Source: Fragilaria crotonensis (Eukaryota > Bacillariophyta > Fragilariophyceae > Fragilariales > Fragilariaceae). From it: a DNA stretch of 64,000 nucleotides. The stretch is taken from assembly GCA_022925895.1 (NCBI GenBank), contig JAKSYS010000025.1:1-64000 (forward strand), read 5' to 3'. Positions 18,786 to 30,288 of the stretch are shown piece after piece. Numbering within the stretch: the stretch's first letter is position 1; the number at the start of each line of letters is the position of its first letter. The position numbers and the translations under genes were made by a program. The notes below the pieces were generated by a model. It worked only from the letters and a program-made list of their open reading frames with translations. It made no database searches and was not told the origin of the DNA.

Positions 18786-19853
18786 CTAACGAAAATTGTC
18801 CATGTATGCATACAGTGCCGGGGAGCCACCGGTGTGTAGGAACAAAACATTAGATCCTTTCGCGAAGGCACCCTTCCGCACTAGATCAATAAGCCCTGCG
18901 GCAGCCTTACCAGTATAGACTGGATCAAGTAGAATACCTTCCGTCTTAGCGAAAAGCTTGACAGCTTCGATCATGCCATCCGTGGGCAAGGAATATCCAG
19001 GACCAACGTAGTCGTCGTAGCAGTTTATAGCGTCCCTGTCAACGGTGTGTCCGAGGAGTTGAGCAGTCTTCTCCGCCAAGCCGTAAACTAGTGTCTCCTG
19101 TGCATCCTTCGGACGAGAGGTGTTGATGCCGTGAATCCTCATCGTTGATTGAAGACCGGCCAAGCCAGCGGCCATGCCTGCATGAGTACCGGATGAGCCT
19201 GATGCCAATACGATATCATCAACCTTGAGACCCATGGAATAAAGTTGGTTACTTGTTTCTTGTGCGCACTCAGCATACCCGAGGGCGCCAACTGGAGTGG
19301 AGGCGCCTCCCGCTACAATGAAAGGGTTCTTCCCCTCGTTACGAAGTTCCTCCGCCGTCTTTTCCATCTCCGCCAACATATTGGATCCTCCTGGAACCAC
19401 ACGTTTACTCTTAATGTCGAGGAGGTCAAACAAGAAAAGGTTTCCGGAACCCTCTTCCTTGTAAGATCCCTTAACACGTTCTTCAAGGACCAAGTGACAC
19501 TCCAACTCTTCTTTGGCACACCATGCCGCAGTCAAACGACAGTGATTGGACTGCACAGCTCCACATGTCACGATGGCGTCCGCCCCGTTTGCCAACGCTT
19601 CGGCAATACAAAATTCTAATTTCCGCGTCTTGTTCCCCCCTGACGCACCGGGAAGGAGATCGTCGCGTTTGACGTAGAGATTGACGTCCCCACCAAGCGC
19701 CTTGCTAAGGTTTTTCATTTCTTCCAGGGGTGTTGGGCCCTGTAGGTATCCGCGACGGGGGAACTGACTGAAGTCTAAGGCAGGTACATGTTCCTCATGT
19801 TCTTCAGATGCAGGGGAAGGTGGCTCAGGTTCTGCGATAGAGAGATTCATCAT
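18786..19853 (-). CDS. D-cysteine desulfhydrase / ACC deaminase family PLP enzyme
   Basis: 355 residues without introns. The N-terminal 25 residues are acidic, then the catalytic domain starts. The PLP lysine lies in SGGNKTRKLEF, and AVQSNHCRLTAAWCA carries the conserved Ser-Asn-His used in this family. ASGSSGTHAGMAAGL is the phosphate-binding loop, and VLFLHTGGSPALYAY is the C-terminal block. This is fold-type II PLP chemistry: D-cysteine to pyruvate, sulfide and ammonia, or ACC deamination. The GGNKTRKLEF context resembles bacterial DcyD, so I favour D-cysteine desulfhydrase, but sequence alone does not settle the substrate. No targeting peptide is seen, so it is probably cytosolic. Confidence 0.88.
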   Translation of the reverse strand: MMNLSIAEPEPPSPASEEHEEHVPALDFSQFPRRGYLQGPTPLEEMKNLSKALGGDVNLYVKRDDLLPGASGGNKTRKLEFCIAEALANGADAIVTCGAVQSNHCRLTAAWCAKEELECHLVLEERVKGSYKEEGSGNLFLFDLLDIKSKRVVPGGSNMLAEMEKTAEELRNEGKNPFIVAGGASTPVGALGYAECAQETSNQLYSMGLKVDDIVLASGSSGTHAGMAAGLAGLQSTMRIHGINTSRPKDAQETLVYGLAEKTAQLLGHTVDRDAINCYDDYVGPGYSLPTDGMIEAVKLFAKTEGILLDPVYTGKAAAGLIDLVRKGAFAKGSNVLFLHTGGSPALYAYMDNFR

Positions 19854-20724
19854 TCACTTGGCTTGTTTGGTGAAACACGAGAGAAAAGGGAAAAAATGAC
19901 GATGGCAAAAGGCGATCAGTGTATCAGTGTACGTATTGTATGTGTCGAAACGGTACGTTTGAAAAGTCTTCGATTCCGTTCCCATACACATGACATGACT
20001 CTTTTCGTCACACATGAAAAAAGGAAAATTGACGTTAAAGTATCACTCACCATCTAAGTAGTAGTAGCACTACCGCTAGTAATTCAGTACTGTGTATGCG
20101 TGAGAACAAATATCTTGCAGACTCGGACGTCGCAGAACGAAATACACCGTACTCCGTGCTTCCCGGTACTTGTAGTACCCCACTCCCCACTCCAAATAAA
20201 TAAACATCTACCGTAGTAGACTACTATTGATGCTACGTATACCGGTACAGACCGTAAGTAACACCGGAACTCGTTCTGCTACAGTAACCATTACCTCATA
20301 CTCTGCCGGTAGTATGATCAAAGGAAAATGGTATGATACGATTACCATTTTGCATAACCCGCATGAATGACCATGAATAGCAATGAATTCGTAACACCCC
20401 ATGTCGGAGTAGTGAAAGGTGTGTAATCAGACCCAGGACTTAACTCGAAACACACGTAGGAAATCAAGCTACAGGGGTTGCCGTCGTCAGCACAGTTTTT
20501 GACCTTGAGGATAATGAAGAAACAAATAACTAAAGGAGGAACCAATTACCCGCGGTTATCGAACAACAAACAATATAGGACATGCTGAGCGCTACATGCA
20601 TTTGACGGAAACGAGCCTAAGTGCACCGGGAAGCCTTTGTCTTCGAAACATAGCATCGAAACCCACGCTCGCGAAGTAAGCAAAGAATTGAGAATTACCG
20701 TGTGCGCAATTGACGGAAGCGGGA
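19854..20724. other. long spacer
   Basis: No gene supported in 871 bases. GTAC/CCGGTA strings occur at 20060-20200 and 20225-20260. Small open frames here lack motifs. Confidence 0.4.
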
Positions 20725-21765
20725 TTAGTCGGAATCGCTGTCGAAGCGACTGCGTTTCTTTTTCTCCTCCTTCTTATGATTCTTCCTTCGATCCCTTCCG
20801 CGATCGTACTTGTCACGCGCCCTGCTTCGATCAACGCTATCGATACTGGGGGATCGTTGCCGTCGCTTCTTCTTCTCCTTGCGGCGCCTCTTCCTTTCTT
20901 TACGCCGCTCCTCGGAGGAGTCATCACTATCGTTGTCCGAATAATCCCGTCGTCTTTTGTCGTCTTTCGCGGCTGGTTCGGGTTCATCATTCCGTTTATT
21001 TGACTGTTTCACGTTTGCATCACTTGCCGCAACCATTGGTCCCTTCACGGAGAATGGATCCCATCCACTCTTGCTGCACTCTCGATCACCTCTCGAATGC
21101 CCCCAAACACCGCATACCAAACATTGTACGTTGCGAAGTTGCGTTCCCAAAGGTTTGAAGTTTACTTGAACATCCGTTCCTTTCATCCCCTTGGCCATAG
21201 GAGCATGCTGAAGTTGAGGAAAGCGAGCAACTTGTTGCTCTAGAGTCAAGGCGGAGTTTCCGTCTTTTCTCCCAACGGCTTTTTCTAGCGCCGATCGTCC
21301 ATCAAGTGCCGAAAACGATCGATCCACTGTAGTGCCCTGTAGCGCGGCGCCCGACGAATTCGAAAAGGCAAAGGTTTCATCTCTGCTTTTGTCTTCGTGC
21401 GATGTCGCAATACCAGCCAACATGGCGCGAAAGGCTGCAGCCGCATCATCATCTCCTGGTTGACGTTCCAATAAGTTGTCCGTCGCGACGGGTGAGTCGT
21501 TGTCGGTTGATTTCGCTGCACCTTCGCCAAGTCCTGGAGGAGCTGCATACATGAAACTCAAGGAGACCTTTTCACCACCCGTGTCGCCATGCCGCGCTCG
21601 AGCCAATTCTTCGTCTTCCCGTTCCCGTTTGAGTTGCGTTTCTCGTTCCGCGATTCGCTTCTCTTCTTGTTTCTTTTGTTCGCGAGCCTCCCAGACAGTC
21701 TTTTGGTTCGACAAATTTTTGGGATTGAATGATTTCTTCGAAAGGAACGCTAGACCTGCCACCAT
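20725..21765 (-). CDS. CIR1-like protein (CBF1-interacting corepressor family, splicing-associated)
   Basis: 346 residues. The N-terminus matches the Cir_N domain: LSKKSFNPKNLSNQKTVWEA, a charged coiled-coil-like stretch (about 25-60), then LSFMYAAPPG. A second conserved block, TQLRNVQCLVCGVWGHSRGDREC, is a Cys-His zinc-knuckle-like motif. The last ~100 residues are a Lys/Arg/Ser-rich tail with RS-type and KKKRRQR runs, as in nuclear splicing proteins. In animals CIR1 bridges to splicing factors and histone deacetylase; in other eukaryotes this domain set is linked to the spliceosome, which is the safer inference here. Intronless. Confidence 0.82.
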   Translation of the reverse strand: MVAGLAFLSKKSFNPKNLSNQKTVWEAREQKKQEEKRIAERETQLKREREDEELARARHGDTGGEKVSLSFMYAAPPGLGEGAAKSTDNDSPVATDNLLERQPGDDDAAAAFRAMLAGIATSHEDKSRDETFAFSNSSGAALQGTTVDRSFSALDGRSALEKAVGRKDGNSALTLEQQVARFPQLQHAPMAKGMKGTDVQVNFKPLGTQLRNVQCLVCGVWGHSRGDRECSKSGWDPFSVKGPMVAASDANVKQSNKRNDEPEPAAKDDKRRRDYSDNDSDDSSEERRKERKRRRKEKKKRRQRSPSIDSVDRSRARDKYDRGRDRRKNHKKEEKKKRSRFDSDSD

Positions 21766-22147
21766 TGCTGTCTGAAGGAGGGAGTTGTTTACTTCCCTTC
21801 ATAAGTGTTTTCCGCTTGCCACTTGCCACTATCCCACAATCGCAATTGGAACTCGTTTGAGATCAAGTCCTCACGTACCGGTACTCGTAGCTCTGAGTAC
21901 CAGGAAAAACCGCCTGAAAACGCTCTATGGCTAGCGAATGGCCGATTTACGTTGTATTCTGCAAAAAATCGATTTTGCCTTGTTGCTGGGTACAAGTAGG
22001 CTGGAGTTCACAGGTCATCGGTTGCAAAAGCAGTCGATAAGAGACGTGACAGTACCGTACTCCAGTACAACCGAGAAAACGTCCGGAACACAGTACACTC
22101 GTACTCGAGTACTGGTACGTATACTACGGATAGAAAACAACAGCTAA
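21766..22147. other. spacer upstream of CIR1-like gene
   Basis: No gene supported; GTAC strings at 21875-21900 and 22050-22125. It likely holds the promoter of the CIR1-like gene. Confidence 0.4.
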
Positions 22148-22928
22148 GGCCGGTGCTTGCAGCGAACGAAACGTCCCGCAAAACAGAACGCCGCGTCCAT
22201 TCTGGGGAAAAATGGTCCTTACAGCCCCCAAAACTGCCCCCGAAAGGCGCGCGCGTTTCGGGGATCCGGGTACTTTTGATCGAAACCACAGAACGCCGCG
22301 GGCGTTCTGTGTGAAAGCCGGGTTCGCACGAAACGCAACAATCGAGTTTGTATATGAAGTGCTACGTAATTAGAAATTGGACTAAATGGGACCAGGCATA
22401 GGACGGTGTGGTACTACAGTACGCTGTGACAATGGAGTACAATGCGAGTTGCGGTGCGCGGGCAGGCGGCAATTCTTGTCTTCGGAACTTATCTGATTGT
22501 CACAGATAACCGCATCCGATAGAGAAGCTCGTCGTTTGATCCGAGACGGCGAATCGTAGCATCCGAACGAAACGAGCGCCTGCCTTTCTTTTACGAGCCG
22601 CGCGGCATGTCTGTCGAGTGCTTCTTGCGGTTTTTTGGCCCATTTGCTCATGGCGGCAAATTTGTTCGACGAACGACGTGACAAGCGACAAACGAGACGA
22701 CTGATCCACATGATAACTTTAGTACATTTTTCACGCAACTACATTCAACGCCTGATTTCTTTCACACCTATACATGTCTATATAGTATATATAAAATGCT
22801 CTCCGATTCTGCGGTTTTGTGGTTATTTCTAGGGAGTACGCCTGTAAGGACCATATTTCACGTTTTCACGGAACAGTACGTGACGTCCGTTCTGCTGAAA
22901 ACGTTTCGTTCGCTGCAAGGCACCGGCC
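22148..22928. mobile_element. 781-bp MITE with long terminal inverted repeats and TAA duplication
   Basis: The left end (GGCCGGTGCTTGCAGCGAAC...) at 22148 is matched in inverse orientation by the right end at 22928, with about 30 nearly perfect bases and further patchy matches to ~80 bp (a shared ATGGTCCTTACAG block). Both sides are flanked by TAA (22145-22147 and 22929-22931). A 3-bp TWA-type duplication fits PIF/Harbinger elements. It codes for no transposase, so it would be moved in trans. Its ends differ from those of the Harbinger element at 31402. Confidence 0.8.
22287..22311. repeat. perfect palindrome inside the MITE
   Basis: Two 11-bp arms (CACAGAACGCC and its complement) around GCG. 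A related ACAGAACGCCGCG is near the left end at about 22180, so it may be a subterminal transposase-binding site. Confidence 0.5.
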
Positions 22929-23107
22929 TAAAATGTTCATAGTTTCATATGATATAGAGTCTGCAGTCTGCATCCAAGATTCCAGTTTTTCCCCTCTGGT
23001 CATGCACGATCTTGTCTCGCACACAAATTTCGGAGCTGGCACCAACAGCTTATGGGCCTATTCTTTGGCCTCCAATTGCATCTACCTCTCATAAATTATC
23101 CACCAGA
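22929..23107. other. leader region of the MATE gene
   Basis: No gene. It contains one copy of the TAA duplication and presumably the MATE promoter. Confidence 0.3.
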
Positions 23108-24638
23108 ATGACGACCACTAGGACAAACGACGACCCCGAGGTTGCAGCAGTCGAGACTGACTCCCTTATCGCGGGACGAGACGACAAACAAGAAGACTTT
23201 ATCGACGACTGCTGGGATACCATCAAATTGGGGTTTCCCATCTTTTTGGCGATGTTGTCGTGGGTCGGCGTAAGTTGCTTGAAATCACGTCATCGTGAAA
23301 CGCGTTCATTCCTCACCCGTCTACAACAATTTGCACGACACGATCACAGATGAAAACAACCGATTCATCCTTGTTGGGGCACGTGAGCGCCTCCGCTCTG
23401 GCATCTGCCGCGTTGAGTGACCTGTGGACCATGTGCACAGGCGTTTTGATTCAAGGACGCGTATTGGGGATACTTGTGGGAGGCGCAATCGGGGCCGGCA
23501 ACAACAAGCTCGCCGGAATTTATTTGCAAGTGAGCTACCTTGTTCTGGGTTGCATATCCATCGTTGTGATTGTTTCGTGGTTGCTTACGGAACAAGTCTG
23601 GGTCGCCTTTGGCTCGGACCCTGCGATTGCGAAGGATGCTGGATACTATGCCTCTGCACTGGCTCTCAGTATCCCAGGAGTCATTATATTTTCTCAGCTC
23701 TCTCAATTCTTTTCGGCGCAACGAATCATGGGTCCAGAAGTTTTTACCTCATCAGCCGGACTGATTCTCAACTTACTGTTCGGGCTAGTTTTTGTCTTAG
23801 GATTCCAATCCCTAACTTTGGAGGCTTTGGTTTCAAGGCTTGTCCAATTGTCACAACAGTCATTGTCTACGCCCAAATCATTTTCTTCTACGTTGTTTAC
23901 ATTCACGTTCAGCAATTGCATAAACCGTGCTGGGACGGTTGGTCGTGGAAAGGTATCACCAAAGAACGCATTCGAACCTTCTCAAGACTTTACTTCCCAT
24001 CGGCTTGTGGGACGGCATCCGACTTTTGGCGGGTCGCAGTGATTGGCAGCGTTGCCGCTAAGATGGGCGAGATGGATGTTGCTCTCTTCAATACGTCCTA
24101 TCGCATCATGTGGATAGTGCTGATCGCTGTGAATGCGCTCTCAGGCGCATCTGGCATCAAAATGACGATGCGATTGGGCAATATGGACTACGACGGAGCG
24201 AAGCAAGCAGCCAAAGCGGGCATCTTCTTGATTGTTTGCGTTTTGAGCGTTCTGTTTATAGTCATACTTACATCGATCCGTGCCTTTGGACGGATTTTCA
24301 CGAACGACCCTGATTTCTTGAATCTGTTTGAATCAGTGCGATTACCGTTTGTCGTTTCTTTGGTCTCCATGAATTTTGCAGTTGCAATTGAGAAGATTCC
24401 ATACAGCATGGGCCGGACAAGCGAAGTCTTCTGGTATGGATTAGTGGCAAGTTGGGGAGCTCAAGTGCCTGCTGTCCTTATCTTGACCACATACTGGCGC
24501 AACGATTTGGTTGGGTTGTATTGGGGCATGTCGATTGGATACCTCATCCTGTGCTGTCTATACGGGTATATTGCCCTGACCTCCGACTGGAAAAAGTACG
24601 CCGTGTTGGCTAGAGAGAGATCTGAAATTGGAGCGTAA
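23108..24638 (+). CDS. MATE-family efflux transporter (two exons, one frameshift)
   Basis: Exon 1 is 23108-23269 (acidic N-terminus, then IKLGFPIFLAMLSWVG). The intron at 23270-23349 (GTAAGT...CACAG, 80 nt, phase 0) is followed by MKTTDSSLLGHVSASALASAALSDLW, the typical first MATE block. The product has about 12 membrane segments and exchanges organic cations or metabolites for H+ or Na+. In the middle the frame changes near 23805: FGLVFVLGF is followed in the next frame by PIPNFGGFGFKACPIVT, and one extra C in the CC at 23805-23806 restores it. So this is either an inactive allele or, more likely, an assembly error. The gene converges on AP-4 beta with a 75-bp gap. Confidence 0.88.
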
Positions 24639-24713
24639 CATAGTACGGTAAAATAAGAGTCGAACCTTTCCTACTACGATTATTGCCTCTTCTATGCAAT
24701 TGCAAGTGGTTGT

Positions 24714-27198
24714 CTAACCCAATGCCGAACGTATGATATCAACCAACTGCTCCGCTTTTCCAGCAGCAGTTGCTCCCGTTGACTTGATAGTCAAAATCAG
24801 CAGAGGCTCACCGGCCTTGCTCAAATTGCTTTGAATCAAAAACAGTTCGCTCGATGCTTCATCGGCTGCATAGAGAAAGAATTTGAATTCGTTTGGTAGC
24901 TCTCCGCTAGCCATTGTCAAGACATTGTAGGCAGCCAAGATCTGCTCGACTTGATCTGTGTTGGATGGCATCGACGAGACCGGAACAGCAGTCACAAGCG
25001 CCTCTGCATCCGAAATGGCACCCCAATAGTTTTGATACTCTTCGCCTGTGATGGTAATTGCCTTGAGTGATAGTCCAGAAGAAGGAGGACCAACGGGGGC
25101 CGGTGACGGCGGGGCACCACCAAAGCCTAGCAAGTCCATGTAGTCGCCACCAGCTGGCGCAGATGGAGTAACAGCATGAACAACAGGGGCAGGGGCTGGA
25201 GCCGGCGGAGGAACTACGACTGAGTCTGCGCCTGGAGGCAACGGATGCTCTGCTGGCATCCTAGTGTACACTTTCTGATACTTTTCTGCAATGAAATTTT
25301 CAGATGTCTTGCCATAGAGAATGGACAACGTATTGAACTCCTCCATCAAGGCGTTTTGTAATTCAAAGTCATCATCCTCAGTAAAGTTGACGGTTTTCGG
25401 CAGACTGGCATCAGCTTTGACCGCAGCCGCCACGACCTTTGGGTCCGTCTGTAGCATGCGATAGTACAGCAACCCACGATCATGCAGATCTTGCGACGAG
25501 ACATCGTCAGTCACCTTCGACAGTAACCGACCGAGCATCTTCTGAACCTCGGGAGGTCTCGTGAAGAAAAGCTTCATTGTTGCGCTCAGAAGTGCCGACT
25601 TGATAACCGGGTCTGTCAAATCATCGTATCCGTCAATCAACTTCTCGATGCAATATGGAGCCTCCGGCACAACATCCCCACATTCTCCCAAAAGGTAAAC
25701 TATGCTTGCTTTACCGGAAGGTTCGTGAATGTATTTGAGCGATCGCGCAAGTGGCGGAGCAATGGCTTCCTTTAGGAGAGGATGCTTGCGCAGCAAGTGG
25801 GTTAGGGATGTCGCGGCTTCGCTGCATATATGATCAATGTTGAGGTCCAGCATTTCAACCAATCTGCGAGCGACACTCTGCTCACATCCTGCTCCACCAA
25901 CGTTGCGGCAGGCGATGCGTGTCATACTGCGAACAGCCAACCTACTCAGTTGCTGGTCAGAGTCAGCCACCAACTCGCTCAATTCGGCAACAATGTCGGG
26001 GGCATTATCTGGATTGGCCAATTTCGGAAGTATCGCGATTTTGAGATACTTGACATGAGTTGGTTCCTAGAAATCGAGTTAGATGCCATTCATAGGAACA
26101 TTGCGACGGATTCACCAACAAAACACAAATGGAACTCACACTGTATTTGATGTAAAATTGACGATATTCATCGTCAAAGATTCCGGGACACAAATCCACA
26201 AGTGCCTCTACATTTTGAAGTAGACAGTGAACCAGCTCCGAGGATCCGGAAGAGACGAGTGTTACAAAAGGTGACTTGATGCGCGTAACGACCTGGCGCT
26301 TCAATGCGTCGTCCTTCCCCGCGATGGATAAAAAGGCTCGAATCGTGGCCAAGACTGCTCCGCTGTTGCTGGTGCGAAGGACCGGGTCCAGTAAATTCAT
26401 TATTTGAAACCCCTCGTCGTCGTTGGCGGGGATGTATCGAGGGATGAGCTCCAATACTTCAATAACACCGAATTCAGAAAATTCATGAATGCGATTTAGT
26501 AAGTGCAGCATGATGGCTCGATTGATCGCCATACCATTGGGCATAACCTCGTTCAAAACAATGATACAATTTGAAACCACAGATGCGTCTGGATCTCTCA
26601 ACATATCGTAGAGGATGTCAACAAAGTTGCATCGTTCAAACGCTTCAGCGTCCAAATAGTAGAGCTTGAGAATCCCCATGACACCAGTCTTTCGTACATA
26701 GGCATGCCCATCAGTCAAGGATCGCCGGAGCGGTTCGGAAATGTACTCCACCATTTGTGGCAATCTAAGGGAACATAGACTACGCAGCGCCAATCCTCGG
26801 ACCATGGGATCGTCATTTCCGCAATCCTTCACCAAGGAGTTGGTGCACATTTGGGCCAAGTCCGGATGAGTTGTGGCATAGTTGCATAAGAAAAGGTAAA
26901 CCATCTTTTTGATGACCAGATCACGAGTTTCAATCACCAGCATCATGTCTGTGAAGAGACGGGAGACATCAATACCGAGAGTCATGTAAGCAATGACCTT
27001 CTTAATGATTTCGCGCTTGCGAAGTGGATCACGTTCAGTTCCAAAGTTACGAAGCAGGTTACGCAACTCGTTGACTTCACCCTTACGTGATTCAGTAAAG
27101 TACGATTCTGGAACTGCGGCACCAGGAGGAACAGCTCCTGGTGGAAGATTTGGTGGAGGCACGGCTCCTGGTGGAATATTTGGGGGGTAGGATGACAT
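24714..27198 (-). CDS. AP4B1: AP-4 complex subunit beta (two exons)
   Basis: Exon 1 is 27198-26140, the intron 26139-26067 (GTGAGT...TTTCTAG, 73 nt, phase 0) and exon 2 26066-24714; about 803 residues. A Pro-rich start (PPNIPPGAVPPPNLPPG) is followed by adaptin N-terminal repeats (KGEVNELRNLLRNF, VKDCGNDDPMVRGLALRSL) and, after a Pro/Ala hinge around residues 600-660, a C-terminal ear. MVRGLALRSLCSLR and the YMTLGIDVS block resemble AP-4 beta more than AP-1/2/3 beta. AP-4 sorts cargo at the trans-Golgi. The frame stays open upstream of the chosen ATG to 27621, but that 141-residue extension has no adaptin features, so I start at MSSYPP. Confidence 0.88.
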
Positions 27199-27943
27199 CT
27201 TTGGATTAGTTCGGAAAAGTCTTGAAAATCGAGTGCTTCGTTCTGGACTGCAGTGTTTCTGGTAACTATCAGCAACTAAAAGGATTGGTCTTGAGTTGAT
27301 GGGAGGATCAACGTGCTCTGGAGGAAACTGATCTACTTCCAGTGGATCGATCAACACGATCTGACCTTGTTTTGATTGGCGAAGGGCTTTTCTTGAAACG
27401 TCTTGGTCGTCTGCTTCTTTAGTTAAAGACCCAAGTGATGCTACAGAAGTAACCGCTCGTCTGAACGATGATGAAAAACTGATACCGAGTGATGCAGTTG
27501 TTGTTATGGAAGAGCTTTCAGGTGTTTGTCGCTGCATAAACACAACGCGCCAACCAGTTGTTGCCGCGTTGAATGCGTCCGTGCAAACTCGAGATTGGTG
27601 CACCTCAATCTTCCTGGTCATTTTGCAATGGCGGCGTCCGTTGGCAGAAGGAATCTTCCATCTGCAGACTAATAAAAGAAACGAATCGAAGTATCGTGCC
27701 TTTGACTTTTGAGATTCCTACTACTTGTATGAACCGCTGTTGAGGCCCGCCGCCTGGCTGCCCCTTCGTCGTTTTTTAGTCATTCACGTACATATGGTGT
27801 GCATTGCGTGCAATGCTACCAGGTATATCTCTATCATATATAGTATGACATATGAAACATGTATCAATATGATACTACAGCGAAATCAAGTGGATGGCCC
27901 ACAAACCACAAAAAACGAAAAACGCACTCAGTAAGAGAACGAG
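27199..27943. other. divergent promoter region between AP-4 beta and DHQD/SDH
   Basis: The minus strand is open to 27621 in the AP-4 beta frame (Ser/Thr-rich, unrecognised). It is either an N-terminal extension or the 5' leader. Otherwise no gene. Confidence 0.4.
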
Positions 27944-30124
27944 ATGGCCAACCACATCACCATAGTAATATTACTATCATCACTTCTGCTCTTATCGCCG
28001 ACCACTGGGTTCGGTGGTGCCAAAGTGGTCCGTCCCTTCGCTTCTCGTTCAACATGTAGAGCAACATCACCTTGTCTTCGTATGACCTCAAACATTTTTC
28101 AAGAGTACAACAAACCGATCGTCTTGTTGGGGATATCTTCAGAAAAGGGGGAAATTAAGAGATTGGCAGAATCTCTGTCAAGCAAGGTGGAAAATGAGAT
28201 TCTCGTCCTTGATTTCATGGAAAATGACTACACAGATCGGAGCAAGTCACTCTACGAAGACAATCACCTCGCTATCTACGTTAATGTCTACGACGAAAAT
28301 GAAAAGAACGACGCCTTCTTTGTTCAATACTCGGATTATGAACTGTGCATCAAGGACGAAGTTATGCAGTCCAGCGACTGGCTTCATTTGGAATGGGAGC
28401 TATCTCGCCTTGTCGCGCGGGCCCTTTTGCCACCGGCCATTCCTGGCGATACTGCACAATCGGTCAATACAGCCCACTTGACCATGGGAACTCATACCTT
28501 CTTCTTGTCCGTGTCATTTCCCGAAATCCAACAAGTTGAACCATACGTCCAAGAAATGTGCGCCGATGTAGATGCTATGGAATATCGCACCGATTTGTTG
28601 AAATGCCGTGAAAGTCGATTCGATCTGATTTACGGGCAACAATTGTTGCGCAAGTATTGTCGGCCTCATGCCAAGCGCGTGGCCGGACTCCCTCTTGGGG
28701 GAAGTATGCTCGAAGATGTCATGCCCATTGTGTATACCGTGCGAACACGTAATCAAGCAGGAACATATCCCGATGATGAGGAGGGGATCGCGAACATGTT
28801 TGAACTCCTGGAATGGGGCTTGCGAAGTGGTGTTGAAGTCTTGGATGTTGAATCGGCTTGGGATCCGAAGAAGACAAACGATTTGTTGAATTTGGCACAG
28901 GAACGATATTCCTCCCAGATTCTGGGCAGCCATCATGTAGTTGGGAAGCAAATCGATTGGGAGGAAGCTGTAGAACTCTTCCAACAATGTGCTTTCGATG
29001 GGCGTGCTCACGGAGTGAAGGTGGTCTTGAGCATTGAGACAGAAGAGAAAGATCAAATGGCATATGAAGCAGCCTTGATTTCTCAATCATTAGCGGAAGA
29101 AAGTGGTCAACCAGTCATTCCGAGCATTTCCCTGATCCTCGGAGATGTTGGACAATTCTCGCGTATCATCAACTTCCCATTTACTCCGGTCACGCACGAA
29201 TCACTCCCTTCCAAGGCCGCACCAGGTCAATTGACTGCCAACGAAATCTTGGCCACACGCCTTCTGACCAAACTGTTGACATCCCAGAAGTATTGTATCC
29301 TGGGTCACAACATCGCCTACTCTGTCAGCCCTGAAATGCACAACGCAGCCTTTGCCGCTGTAAGGTTGCCTCATGCATACGCCCGTGCGGACGTTGCAAC
29401 AGTGGAAGAATTCATTGATTCTGATTTTTTCAAGGGTGCATCCTTCGCAGGAGCATCAGTTACGATTCCTCACAAACAAGCAATTATTCCTTACGTGGAC
29501 GTCTTGAGTGATGCTGCAAGGACAATTGGGAGTGTCAATACTTTATTGGTTGGAGAGGAACTGGGCGAAGACGAGGTGAAACGCTCCATTTACGGCGATA
29601 ATACGGACTGGAAGGGCATATTCAATCCTCTCAAGCGCATTCTCAGGAGTGATGGCGGCTACGCTCTTATTCTGGGAGCAGGTGGCACGGCTCGAGCCGC
29701 TGCTTATGCGGCCGATGCTTTGGGCCTCGATCGCGTTTATTACAATCGCACGCCTGAAAAAGCGCGAGACTTGGCTGACTCATTCGGTGGCAAGATAGTG
29801 ACATCTCTCGAACAGGATGGTGCGCTTAATGGCCTGGATATCAAAGTCGTGATCAGTACGCTCCCTGCTGCTGCAAATTTTGAGCTGCCTCCCTGGATGC
29901 TACAATCTAAGCCGGTGGTCTTTGACGTCAATTATAAACCATACTCTACGGCCCTTCTGCAACAAGCAGAGGCTGCTGGTTGTAAAGTTGTGCGTGGATC
30001 AGAAATGCTATGGGAACAAGGTGTCGGCCAGTTTGAGCTATGGACCGGTCGAACTGCTCCCTACAAAGTCATGAAGGACGTTGTCTTGGAAAATTGCATT
30101 CCAAAAGAAGAGCCATTTCAATAA
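27944..30124 (+). CDS. bifunctional 3-dehydroquinate dehydratase / shikimate dehydrogenase, probably plastid-targeted
   Basis: 726 residues, intronless. It catalyses steps 3 and 4 of the shikimate pathway. Residues 1-22 are a hydrophobic signal peptide ending TTGFGGA, whose Phe after the cleavage site followed by a basic, Ser/Thr-rich stretch fits diatom plastid import. Residues ~55-160 are an extra domain ([18 protein letters not shown]...) with no clear role. Type I DHQD follows (about 180-430), with the catalytic His in [10 protein letters not shown] and the Schiff-base Lys in [13 protein letters not shown] (about 440-726) has [12 protein letters not shown], the catalytic Lys in [17 protein letters not shown] and the NADP loop [11 protein letters not shown]. 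Plants also fuse these two enzymes. Confidence 0.93.
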   Translation: MANHITIVILLSSLLLLSPTTGFGGAKVVRPFASRSTCRATSPCLRMTSNIFQEYNKPIVLLGISSEKGEIKRLAESLSSKVENEILVLDFMENDYTDRSKSLYEDNHLAIYVNVYDENEKNDAFFVQYSDYELCIKDEVMQSSDWLHLEWELSRLVARALLPPAIPGDTAQSVNTAHLTMGTHTFFLSVSFPEIQQVEPYVQEMCADVDAMEYRTDLLKCRESRFDLIYGQQLLRKYCRPHAKRVAGLPLGGSMLEDVMPIVYTVRTRNQAGTYPDDEEGIANMFELLEWGLRSGVEVLDVESAWDPKKTNDLLNLAQERYSSQILGSHHVVGKQIDWEEAVELFQQCAFDGRAHGVKVVLSIETEEKDQMAYEAALISQSLAEESGQPVIPSISLILGDVGQFSRIINFPFTPVTHESLPSKAAPGQLTANEILATRLLTKLLTSQKYCILGHNIAYSVSPEMHNAAFAAVRLPHAYARADVATVEEFIDSDFFKGASFAGASVTIPHKQAIIPYVDVLSDAARTIGSVNTLLVGEELGEDEVKRSIYGDNTDWKGIFNPLKRILRSDGGYALILGAGGTARAAAYAADALGLDRVYYNRTPEKARDLADSFGGKIVTSLEQDGALNGLDIKVVISTLPAAANFELPPWMLQSKPVVFDVNYKPYSTALLQQAEAAGCKVVRGSEMLWEQGVGQFELWTGRTAPYKVMKDVVLENCIPKEEPFQ

Positions 30125-30288
30125 TATGTATGATCACCAATTCAGTTCTGAGGCGACAGATTCGCTACTAGATCTCGTCGGACGTTGTACTATCGCGCGC
30201 AACTGATAATGGAGGCCTCTGCCTAGACTAAATACATTTCGCTGCTAGCTATTTATGCTCTCAAGGATTGGCAGACTTCGAAAGTTAA

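Noticed and set aside
22382-22738. 118-residue frame inside the MITE
   Set aside because: No transposase motif and no similarity that I recognise. Chance frame in a non-coding element.
27199-27621. N-terminal extension of AP-4 beta
   Set aside because: The frame is open but has no adaptin character, and the ATG at 27198 gives a normal start. Kept only as a note in the gene entry.
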